This document shows, piece by piece, positions 33,001 through 43,790 of a DNA stretch of 64,000 bases. A program made the translations under genes and the position numbers. The notes beneath the pieces were generated by a model. That model was not told where the DNA came from. It searched no databases and saw nothing but the letters and a program-made list of their open reading frames with translations. The DNA is taken from positions 124,001-188,000 of the forward strand of contig WNYE01000013.1 of NCBI GenBank assembly GCA_021396245.1, read 5' to 3'. The stretch's first letter is position 1. Each line of letters begins with the position of its first letter. This DNA is from Sporothrix humicola (lineage: Eukaryota; Ascomycota; Sordariomycetes; Ophiostomatales; Ophiostomataceae).

Positions 33001-35788
33001 GGAGAAGGGAGAAGCACGGTCATGGCGGCTCTGCTCTTAGACCGCATGTGCACTTTGTACGAGTATTCTGCAAGCTCCCGTCTGGGCGGTGTTGTGCCCT
33101 GCAGAACGAGATGCAGAATGAGAATATCTCATTTTACTTTTGACGACGTCAACCAGGCATCAAACGTGAAAAAGGATGCACAACCCAGTCAAGGACCCTT
33201 TTGTCTTGCCGCGGATGTAAATTCAACAGCAACTAGGACGAATTGTCTTGAACATTAATTACACAAAAAGGTCGTATGTAAGATACGACTGTACGATGTA
33301 TTACGATGTAGCACAGAATTACCATCCTTGCACGTTGATGAGTTAATGGGTTAATGAATTGAAAGAGTGATGAGTTGAAACAAAAAAGGTGACGAGTGAA
33401 CAAGTTGACGGCAAATTGCCCGTCTAGGAAAGCAACCTGACTATCGCTCTCTCGCTTTGCCAGTCGCAAGAAAATCCACGAGAATTTCACGAGGAATGTA
33501 AGATACAAAGAAATGCCAAAAGACGACTGACACGGAAAGGCGAAGAACGGGCCGCTGCCCGTAGTCCGCGTCCTTTTGGCGACATTATGGCCACGCATTG
33601 TCGTTGTCAACATTTTTTTGACATTGTTTTGCGACGTGGATTTTGACGATCGTTCCAAAAGAGGCAATTTTGACGTGCCCGATGGCAGCTGAGATGTCGC
33701 TGTGAGGAATCCCGATTAGGCATTGATTTTGAACAATGCAACTTCAGGGGACATCGACAGCCAGCTTCAGGGGCGATAGTTAACATACAGCATTTCACTG
33801 GCTGGGAATGGAGGCAATGGCACGTTGAAAGAAACTCACTTGGCGCTGTCTTTTTCCTTTTGAATTATTGATTACGCCATTTGCCGTTGGTCATCTCATA
33901 TTTGTGACAAAAAGCAAAAAATATGGACGACATAAAAGTATGATATATGACAGATGAGTGTGAAAAAAGTACCGATGCCCGCTTACTTTTACTTGTTCTG
34001 AATATATCTTCATTATGAAGGGGGCCAGTTTTATGCCTGTGAGTCTCTGAAATGCCCTTATTCCCAAACAGCCGTCTCTGAGTCGAATGCAACACTGTGC
34101 CGTTTCTTGGTTGCTTGGTTGTCCCTTTCATTGAGTTGAGAGGCTCCCAAGGAAGAAAGAGACGGCTTCCCGGTCGTGTTGAGTGCAACTATATGCCGGG
34201 ATGCAATAATACCAGACTTCGATAATAAGACAAAGACAGACAAGAAACAGGCGAAACAGGCACTGGGAACCAGCAATTCACATCGAACGCAACACCCAAA
34301 AAAGAAATGGGAGGCGCAGTGCCCTGGAACCTGCCGCAAAAGCGGAATTGCGACGCGCTGGGAAATGGGAGAAAAAAAGGCAAATACGACGCTGCAGCAG
34401 GACGTGAATGGCAGAAAGTGTCAAAATGTGAACAAAAAAGACACACTGCAGCCACAGCCTTTCGGGACCGAGCTGTCGGAATTTGTCTTGGGGCCAAAAG
34501 TACTTTGCAGGCGGTTAGGGTTGCACTGGGAGCAAAAAAAAGGACAAAAAAGAGGCTGTGGCTGTAAACGGGGTGTGCGAGGAAGATGCTGGTGCTTGAA
34601 TGATTGAAAGACTGATTGCGACCTTGTAATGCAAGACGGCGAAGTCTTGGTGGACAGAAGACTGAAGGATCTTACGAGGGCACTGTATTTGTTGATTGGC
34701 TTGTCTCTTGTGCACAACTGCTCGTATGCTAAATTTGGACAAATATGCACCCATTGTGGTGCCCTTTTACCGCAGTGCATGCGTTCTCACACAAAAATAC
34801 AGAACGTACGACGGCGATATCTTTTAAAGACATAAACATATAACCACAATCACGGAGTATTATCACCACTATTGACGTTGGACAAAAGCGTCGGGCATAG
34901 TTCCGCCCATCGTATGATCTGCAAATAGAGGAGAATCATCAAGCGGGAAGAAACAACTTAAAAAAGAGCCACAGCGATACAGGTGCCAGAGCCACAAACC
35001 CGCCAACTTGAGTTCTCACTCGCTGCTAAAGAATTTCAATATCTAGCGTTGACCGGGGGAAAGCAAAAGCAGAGATATCATGTATCGTTTGGGCAGCATT
35101 GCAATGGCAGATGAAGCAAGGCTGTGTAAAAACAAACCGTGGGCTACTGGTATTGCGTCTATCAAGCTATCGACCGTTATGCTCATTATCTCTGTTTTCT
35201 TCTTTCGTCTCCTTTTTCCTTTTTGAAAATAGCCTTCAAGCATAACAGCTGGGCTCCAACTCAAACGAGAGCTCAAAGGAAAGCTCAAAAAGAAAGCTCC
35301 ACGATAGCTCCCCTCGTGAACTTGTCTAATCAACGTTGGACGTTTCGCTAGTTTCAAGAGCTTTCCCCAAAGAACAAAGCAAATGTTTGGATTGGAATCT
35401 CGAGAACGGTCTAGACCCTTTTCTTCTTTATTCTTTAACTCCTCTTCTCCCTCGCAATGCACAAAAAGGAGGGGGCGTAACTTGTAACAGACAAGCATGG
35501 GAGAGGGCTTTGCGTATTTTGTGTTTTGTATGGCCTTGTTCTCCTCTTGTCGTCTATCTGTGATTGAATCTTACAAAATCCCCCTATCCTTGTCTGGGCA
35601 GTGCCCAGACCCTAGGCCCTACGGCTTGATCAGCAAGTCTGGGTGGCCTGGGTCTGGGCAAAAGCTCAAAGGAGCTCTGGGCAATGCTAGACAGGCGACA
35701 GGCAGGCCTGGCCCTTGTCTCTTTGAACATGCATATGCTTCGTTTTCCTTTTTGGGAAAACGACATTTATCTTTCCCATTCATATTAC

Positions 35789-35829
<41 letters not shown>

Positions 35830-38764
35830 CGTTGTCACTCTGTGGCCTCACTTTCGGTTCCAATACGACACAACAAGACAGGGAGCAAAATCCCAGGAGT
35901 CCCAAGAAACCAAGAGACACCTGCATGTCTTAATCTCTTTGACGACGTCCCCGAACCCCGGCTACAGGGCTATGTGCACACTTTTACAAGGCTACTGGAC
36001 ATCCCTTTGAACACTCCGGCGGGCATTTGACAACAAAACAAAGAATGGAAGTGATGAAAGGTGCAGAAACAGTTGCAGGACAAGGACGGGGGTGTCGGCG
36101 GAAGGCAAAAGAAGGTGACGGCAACGGTGCTATGGCACACAGAGAATGTAAGATACGGCGTTGGTAAATGCTGAAGACATATGGTGACTGGTAAATGGTA
36201 AGATGCAAGAGCACGCCCGACAGCCACCAGGTCTCTCCGCGGTAGGGCTTGCATGCTTGTTCTTCACAACGTCTACCATCCCCAAGCACGACGTTGGAAA
36301 TGTGGTTGACTATGTGGTATTACAGTGTCGTTTTCCCTTTTAAGTCGTGTGTCAATGCCAAGTCAACATGGTTGACGGGATGTGATAGAGGCGTTTTCTC
36401 GCCTCTTCCCATTTGCCTTCCTGGCCCTTTTACATCCAACTTTACCCCCAAATACTACCCAAGAAAGCAGCGGCAGAAGGGGGAGATTGCTACTGTAGGA
36501 TTGTGTTCTCGACGACGAGACGGCAACTTCCGTCGACTTAGTGAGTGCATTTGTGGTTCTCGTGGGGTTTTCTGTGTCTCGTGAGATGTTTTAAAAGGCG
36601 AGCTAAAAAAGGGATGACGAGAAAAAAGAAAAGAAAAAGAAAATACAACGAAAAACAGGCATGCCTGGTATTCGCATTCACCGAGCATTAGAAACGGCAG
36701 ATGAATGTGACAAGGTGACCGGGGGCAAAGAAGATACATTCAAAGTCAAAATCAAAAGTATCGAGACCCAAAACACAAGTATCAGTCTCAGAGCAAGAAG
36801 AAAGGAAAGAAAAACAAGAGGGGCGTGTCTCCAACAGCATGCTTCCCTTCTCCTGGCGCCGTGCATTATGCTCCTTTTGTATTCTTCCTTTTTATTCCTT
36901 TATTTCTTATTTTCTCCTGTTTCTTTATCCCGCCTTGTTCATCTGTTGATTTTTTATTTTCTTTTTACTCATCTCACACACTGTGTCTGTCATGGACTGT
37001 CCCAGCACGATGGGCCAAAGAAAGCATATCGAGGGGCTTGCAGGAGAGCCTTTTCCTACTTTTGTATTTCCTTTTTGATATTGTCCGCAATCAAGGGTCG
37101 CCGTTCCTTCGGGGAAGCCTTCCCCTCATCCATCGGTGGGCCTTATCTGAGGATGTTGATTTTCAGAGACTTCTTCACCGAAGGCCTATTTGTGCAATAG
37201 AGCATGTGCCTCTTTTCTCTCTTTCTCGCCTAATAGACATGGGCTCGATGGGGTAGGTGCAGCTCATCTTTGACCATCTCCCACACCAAATCCAGAATAG
37301 GAAGCTATCGAATATCGAGCAACTATTTCCCGCAAAAGCAAGAGATCCAGGCTTCTTTTTCTCGCTACTTGTAGATCCTTTCTCGCGCCAAAAAGAGCTC
37401 TAAAAAGGTAAATAGGACGAGGGTGCATCCCTTCCTTCGACGGTCCATGCAGTTGGTTCATAGCTCCAATCCTTTGTGTGCCTTAAGAAGTAGTCCTTGC
37501 AAGGTCTCGATCTTTTGACCCATGCATATGGACATGCAAAGAGGCAAAAATAGCTTGAAATTTCACCAAACAAAAAAATACAGTTGAATAATAGCTCATC
37601 GCAACTATTACTATTGTTTCTTTACCTCTTTACGTCGTACTTTCTGCACGTTTTGATATATTTCCACTCTCTAACGTCTGTTCACACCTCTTTTCATTCA
37701 CAACAGGCAATTTTAAGCGGGACGGGAAGCAAAAGGCTACCTCAGTACCAAATATCACAGCTTCCTTGTCCCCCCCCCTCCTCCACCTCTTACCTTTATT
37801 CCCCTCCAATCCAACGCACGTCATTTTTATATTGCCCAGCGTTGTGCAAGGGTTGGTCCCTTGGGTCGCCGAAGATACTCGAAATAGACTGATTGTCTCG
37901 CAAAGGGGCATGACTGTTTTGATTTCGAGGCCTCGAATCAATGTACAATACCAATCATCAACTTGCAGGAAAAAAGCAGACGATGGCGCTGCCAGTCTGT
38001 CGTACAGCCCAACTGTCAAGACGCCTAGTCAGGGTCCAGGCAAATCCAGGAAAAGCCAGGTAAATGGTCTAGGCCAGGGCCTGTTTTGTTTCTGGGAAGG
38101 AAGAGACAAAGGATTCAAAGTAGATTGCATATTGCAGGTACGAGTAGGACCTGGATGCTGGAAACAACCATCGTATTCTGAATCTCGTACTCTGTACTCT
38201 GCAACATTCCTTCGTGCGCCAAGTTTAAGCTTGCCTGTCCGCAGGCCTGGGATATATTACCACTTTGTTCTAGATTTAGATTATTGCTCGAGTCCCGAAG
38301 CTACGGAACCAAGTCCAAGCTTACAAGGACCCAGCCGGGATAAAGGAGGAAGCGTTGAGGCGAAGACAAAGTACGGCCTTCACTCTCACCTTCACGGACA
38401 AGGGACTGTGCAGCTCTGCGCTTTGTGGTGTGACAAAAAGACGCACATGAGATACACAAGATACACAAAACACAGAAAAAACGTATTCGGGACTGACACT
38501 GATGCCCTACGATGTCGAAGGATGCTGTCGGGCTTGGTTTTTTTGTCTTTTCTTTGCTGCACGGAAGCGGAAATTGCACTTGACCAGCAACTGTCCAATC
38601 AGTTGTCCGAATCGCCATATTGTCGAAAAGGATGGCTTCGTCTCGGGTCTTGAGGAGACAGAAAAAACGGAATGGCCCCCACTGTGATGGGCCAAGCCAT
38701 GGTAAGGCCAACAGAGAAAAGAAGGTGTGCAAAGACAAGAGGCGCGGGTTGGACAGTAGCCGTC
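30061..38764. other. Gene-poor interval, part 3
   Basis: About 8.7 kb with no recognisable gene. It contains a T35 run at 35795-35829, a TACGAGTATTC word at 33058-33068, and a short palindrome GTCGTAT/ATACGAC at 33271-33289 followed by a direct repeat of TACGATGTA. Degenerate CCAGG/GGCCT words recur at 35590-35710 and 38030-38095. A long open frame ending at 38653 has no family features and is not called as a gene. Confidence 0.5.
35795..35829 (+). repeat. T35 homopolymer
   Basis: Thirty-five consecutive T are directly visible. It could be the poly(A) tail relic of a retrotransposed sequence read on the minus strand, but no recognisable insert or target duplication was found beside it. Confidence 0.85.
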
Positions 38765-39374
38765 CACGTAGGAGGGTCCGTCTACTCCGTACACGCATAA
38801 AAAAATTGCTCCACGCACAGAGACCTTACCCCTTTAGGCAAAAGCCAGGGCCTATATGTACAGTTGCTTTCTGTCCGCTAATTACAGCGCTGTTAACACT
38901 GTAAAAGGACTGCGAGCACTATTAGCGTTGGGAGCACTGTAAACACCACGCGTATATAAGCACTGTATATATTATAAGTGTTATAAATATTAAGCGTCGT
39001 GGGCTTTGTGACAGTTAGAGTCGTGGGAGTCGTGTACGTTGTGTAAGATACGTTGTGTGCGCTGTGTTCTTTGTGGGTGCTGTGGGCGCTGTGGGCGTTG
39101 TGGGCGTTGTAGGCGCTGTAAGTGTTGTAAGCACTATAAGTGTTGTAGGCACTATAAGTGTTGTGGGCACTGTAAGCGTTGTAAGTGTTGTGGGCGCTAT
39201 AAGCGTTATAAGTGTTATAAACGTTATAGAGTTGTAAGCGTTATATTAATGGTGTAAACAATCGCTGTATAGCCGTTAAAAAGCCTATTTACACAGTCAG
39301 TCTAGTCATGATTAGGACTAGCGTTCTGTGCGTGGAGCAATTTTTCTATGCGTGTAGACGGACCCCACGTAGGA
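38765..39374. mobile_element. MITE-like element, Mutator-type 9-bp target duplication
   Basis: The element itself spans 38774-39365 (592 bp). Its left terminal inverted repeat is 38774-38820 and its right one 39326-39365. After reverse complementing, the arms agree at all positions but one, except for a 7-bp insertion in the left arm. Both begin GGGTCCGTCTAC and end GCTCCACGCACAG. The 9-mer CACGTAGGA flanks it directly on both sides (38765-38773 and 39366-39374), a perfect target-site duplication. A 9-bp duplication with long inverted repeats is typical of Mutator-like elements. No transposase frame lies inside, so it would be non-autonomous. The interior is a degenerate short-unit tandem array. 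Assignment to Mutator rests on duplication size alone; other superfamilies are less likely but possible. Confidence 0.8.
39073..39225 (+). repeat. Seventeen-unit 9-bp tandem array inside the MITE
   Basis: Seventeen contiguous 9-bp units fill 153 bp exactly. The consensus is GTRRGYRYT. Units vary at positions 1, 3, 4, 5, 6, 7 and 8, but every difference is a transition, so the purine/pyrimidine pattern RYRRRYRYY is kept in all units. The array decays on both sides into less regular related words (GCACTGTAA, GTTATAAGTGTT) from about 38885 to 39260. Short open frames across it encode only Gly/Val/Ser repeats and are not genes. Confidence 0.9.
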
Positions 39375-42300
39375 GACCAATGTCCCCTGTTTGTTGACAA
39401 CGTTAACGCGTGAACCAATTTGTTGATGAAAAAGAAACGTCAGAAAATAACATCAACAAATCAATACAAAATAAATTCAGTGAATAATATAATCGTGTCG
39501 CTCAAAATATCTCTTCTTGCCCCGGTCAGAGCAAAAGCAATCACGAAAGTCGCACAGTCACAAGTGCATCTGGACACCGCATGGGGAAAACGAGAAGAGG
39601 ACAAGACGAGAAAGAAGCAACACAGCGTTGCATCGCCAGAGGATCTCGCTCGCATGTCGTCCATCGCGGGCGGCCGCATTTCCCGGTGGACAACAGCAAA
39701 CGTCAGAAAACAAAAGACAGAATGCAGAATGCACATCGCGGCATGATGGTGCCCTTGTCCAGCTGAATTGTGCAGGCGGAAACGACAGAGCGTCCCATCC
39801 ATTGTAACCCTACGACATTCCGAGTATTGGCATTATCAGGATGAAGGAAGTCCTTGTGTGCTTCCGTGATCAGCGGTCGACCACGATTTCGGGTGAAGAA
39901 GCGACGAAAAAAAGAAAGGTTGGACCAAGAGTGGGATTTTGACAAATATCGATACCAAGAAAGAGGGGATTTTGCGAGAAAAAGCAATCATTTCCCAGGC
40001 GAACGAAGAACGAAATGATCCCGAATCCCAAATGATACTCAGCAACAAAAATCAAAATCACGGCCGTCGATCCCGAGAGGCGCGATGCAACACTGCCCGT
40101 ACGAGGAAGTGAGAAATACGGGACACGAAAAGGGAGAGCGAAGAGAAAGAATGAAGCTGGAAAAGACTTTCGTCAACAAAAGCAAATCTGATGATGAAAA
40201 AGAAATGCAACGAAATAATAAAACAACGTCGCAATTCCGACAACAATCATCATCTCAGCACGATGTCGCCAGCTGGGAAGAAGCGAAGAAATGACCAGAA
40301 AACTAAAAAGGACCCCGGCACGGAAAGCAAAAAGGCCTGCCACACATCCCTCACCAAAACCCCAGTCGGGAAAAACGGGTGTCCCGACAGTGTGGTTTGT
40401 GGATTTTTGGACTGGACGGGGGTGGTGAACAGGGGTAAGAAAAGAGGAAAGAAAGAGGGGATAGGGAGTATTGGACGAGAAGAAACGACAAAAAAAGACA
40501 AAAAGATGTCGTGAAGGAGGGTAACATGGGCGCGAATAGACGCTTCTTTTGACTGTTTGGCCTGTTCTTTTAAAGCTGTTCAACCGGGGTCAAGAGAAGA
40601 AGGAAATACAAAATGTGAGATGCGAAAATGCCTTTCCAACACGCCCCCATTTTGAGTGTGCTTTTGTGTCGTTTTTGCTTTCTTTTTTACCTGTCCTTTT
40701 GTCGCCATCTTGTCGCCCTCTTGAAATCTGCAAAAGAAAAGGCATCCCATCGTGGTCTAAACCAACCCAGGAAGAATTAACCGGGTAGGGTATGATCAGA
40801 ACGAAAGTAGAGGGAGAGAGGAGATGCAGAAAAAGAAAATAAAGAATAAAAGACACCGAGAAATATCAGACAAAGTGCCTTCTTCTCTCCCTGTCCCTCT
40901 CTTCACGCCAACGGAATACTCCGTGCCAGCAAAAGCATCTCATCCCACGCGCACACCCCGGAAAAGAAAAGAAGAAATCAAATCGACTCCGCTCTGGAGG
41001 CCCCTCTGCCACGAGACTTTTGGCCTCCATGCTCGATGCGGTGAAGGGTTGTTTTGTTTTGTCATGGTGTCATGGAGCAATATGAATGGGTAGGAGTGAG
41101 GTAAGAAAAGAGAAGGAAGATGAGATTGGCATATCAGGGTAAAGGCCAGGCCATGTGCGCCTTCCCTTAATGTCGAATGTCGCAAGATGCAAAAGACTCG
41201 AGCCAAACAGACGAGACCACACATGCGCCGGCCCGAGCAGTGGGCGCTTTCTGGCCAGGCCAGGCCAGGCCGCCAGAGGTCGATGAAGCCCGAAAGGGAG
41301 AGTGCGAACCTGTCATGGCCAGCCACCCGCCAGGTGAGAGAACAGGAAAGAGAAGGAGCGACCTGCACAAAGGGCCCAGATGCGCCCAGAAAGGCGAGTG
41401 CCACAAACAAAAGATCACAACAGGCATACATGGAAAGAGCGACAAGCAAGAGCAATGAGGCAAGAAGGAAAGAGCAAGTGCACAATGTCCCTTCCCTATG
41501 GGGAATCACCACGCCCCCTATCCGCCCTATCCTGCCCCCTATTTTTTTTCTTGGGAGTCTTGGGAGTCCTCCTATTCCTCTTTTGTGTCTTGGAGTTCCT
41601 TTTCCCACACGCCACCACAACCACAGAACGACAAAAACACCCCCATCTTCGGCAACTCTCCGCGAAGGAGGTCGGCGACCTTATTTCGAAAGGGGAATAA
41701 AATTTATTGCAAGGATAAATCGGAAAATACAATGGTGAGTGAGATGGCAGGACGCTTGCACGAAAAAGAAACAACAATACATCACAGAATCAGTTGAACC
41801 GGATTACAGAACTGCAGCCACCGATTGTCTCCTGACAGAACAAGGAAAGGGAGAAAAAAGTTCCCAAGAAAGACAGAAAAAAACGGGAAACGGGCGCTCG
41901 TCGCCCGTTGAAGTGGAACCCTGCCTCCCACGAGTTTGAACTTGGGAATCGCCTCATTCAACGTCTCCCTTGACAGACTGTTCGTTGCTCAAAACAGAAA
42001 GCGAGGCCTTCCATTTCGCCTTCAGTTGTCTATCACTCCTCCCGGAACTCCGGAATATGGAGCCTGGAGAACGGAGAATGGAGTTGTCCAGGTGCACAAA
42101 GATACAGGCGCCCAGAACGATCTATTCCTGCCACCGTCTGCAGTCTCTGCGAGGTGTGCATATTTTATCGATGGTCAACAGTCTCCTCAGTAAGAGACAA
42201 CAAAGATAGTCGAAAATAGTCTGCATGATCACAGAGGCGTTCCCTCGCTCTAGTCCTTCCCGTCCCTCCGTCTCCCCATTTTGGCGACTTCTGTTGGCTT

Positions 42301-43790
42301 TTGCTCGGTTCTTCTGGTATCCGACGCCCCCCTTTGCCACTATCATGATTGTTGGCACGCCGAAAAGGGGGAAAGACGTTTGTTTTGGCTTTTTGGCGTC
42401 TGGGCGTTTGGGTCCCGACCAGACCAGACCAGACGAGGCCAGGCCAGGCCGTGTCTTGTCTCGAGAGTCTTGGGGAGGCCAGAAACAATGTCCGAGTCGA
42501 TGATATCCACCCGCCGGATGTCCTCTCCGTCTACGACGTATCAACGTCCCCAGTCTTTCCCCAACATCCAGTCATTGATATCTGGAGGACAGCGTGCCAC
42601 GGATGCTCTGCATTTCATCCCACGTCCTGCATATGGATTATGGATATGGCCTCTGCAGCGACGATCCCTTCTCTTCCTGAACTGCCTTCGAGAGATATAT
42701 CCGTTGTGGGACATCCAACAAGAAGGGCTCATAGTAAGAGACAGTGAAAGCACACACCCTCCCCCCTCTTCTTCGCATGCCTCATGTCTCAAATCACGAC
42801 ACTGGGCTCTCAGTTCTAGCCGCCTGCCTCTTTGTGGTCTTGTGCGTTGCCGTGTCTCCTTGACCGCTGCTTTTTTTACAATGTCTCTTTCTCATTTTCT
42901 TCTTCGCCGGAGTCTCTGCACCTCATCCCGTAGTGAGACACTCGGTCTGTGCTTGTCCCTTACCGCTCCTAAGCTGCATATTCTGCGAATATCCTCGCCA
43001 GAAATGAAAATGAAAGGCGGCAAAGGAAAAGCATCGACACGTATCAAAAGTCTGCAGGACCACTCGTTCGAAACACAATCTAGTGCACAAGAAGAAAAAG
43101 AAGCGAAAATAAGAAAAGAAAGAGAAAAAGAAGAACAGATGCAAGTGCCGTCTCCCCCACTTGAATATCTTACGAAATATAAGTAGAAGATGAAGCTTGG
43201 ACTGGTCTCAGAGGGTCTGGATTGCGAGCCGTTTTGAAAAAGAGGATCTCAGGAAAGAAAAGGCAAGTAGAAAAAGTGTGAAATTAGTGCACAATGGTGG
43301 TGATCAAACCAAGTGGCTGGATCCAGTGGACAAAAGCCCCAAAAGCCCAAAAGGAAGAAGTGGCAGAGGGAAGCGAGACGAGACGAGAAAGAAATCCCAA
43401 AAGAACTTATGAGGAACAACCCGAACACGAACCTACGATGGATACAGGAAGGTGCTCCCAAAGAAAAATGAACGGTGTAAACCACGGGAACAGTTTACAC
43501 AAAAATGGAATAGTGGCAGTGGGGAGGTCGCCGCCAGGTAGGAAGCCATGGAGTCTGCTGCATAACGGTTGCGGAAGTCGCAGTCGTCGTGCATATTGGG
43601 TATGCACGAAGTGGGAGAAGGGGACAAACAATGGACACGAGACAGACAGTGATGCAGGAGGCCTCTTGGTCGAAACCATCAGTTGCATGCACCAAAGCAA
43701 GGAGTCGACCACGAGGAGCTGCAGAGGGGGATGCCTCCTGTGTAGATGCATACATCGTATGTGCATGTAGATATATCCATAGGAAGATGC
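39375..43790. other. Gene-poor interval, part 4
   Basis: No gene recognised. Pentanucleotide tracts occur at 41253-41271 (GGCCA units), 42417-42433 (GACCA units) and 42437-42450 (GGCCA units). Several purine-rich stretches lie on the plus strand (40090-40200, 40440-40510, 43080-43140, 43360-43400). The longest ATG-initiated frame (42488-43186) shows no family features. Confidence 0.5.
41253..41271 (+). repeat. (GGCCA)n short tandem repeat
   Basis: Three GGCCA units plus GGCC are directly visible. Related tracts of GACCA and GGCCA units occur at 42417-42450. Confidence 0.75.

Noticed and set aside
35795..35829. T35 run as a retrotransposon poly(A) tail
   Set aside because: I could not find a flanking target duplication or any reverse-transcriptase or SINE-like sequence next to it.
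37766..38653. 295-codon open frame in the gene-poor interval
   Set aside because: It begins at a non-ATG codon (first ATG near 37910), has no domain, no codon bias like the real genes and overlaps other random frames. A frame this long is plausible by chance over 30 kb.
39055..39237. Val/Gly/Cys-repeat open frames over the MITE array
   Set aside because: These are automatic translations of a 9-bp tandem repeat in different frames, not proteins.
40940..41620. 226-codon frame on the minus strand
   Set aside because: Composition follows the CAGG/GGCC repeat and a purine tract read in reverse; no family signature.
42488..43186. 232-codon ATG-initiated frame
   Set aside because: No recognisable motif; the start is near a pentamer repeat and the end is Lys/Glu low complexity from a purine tract. 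An orphan gene is possible, but transcription evidence would be needed.
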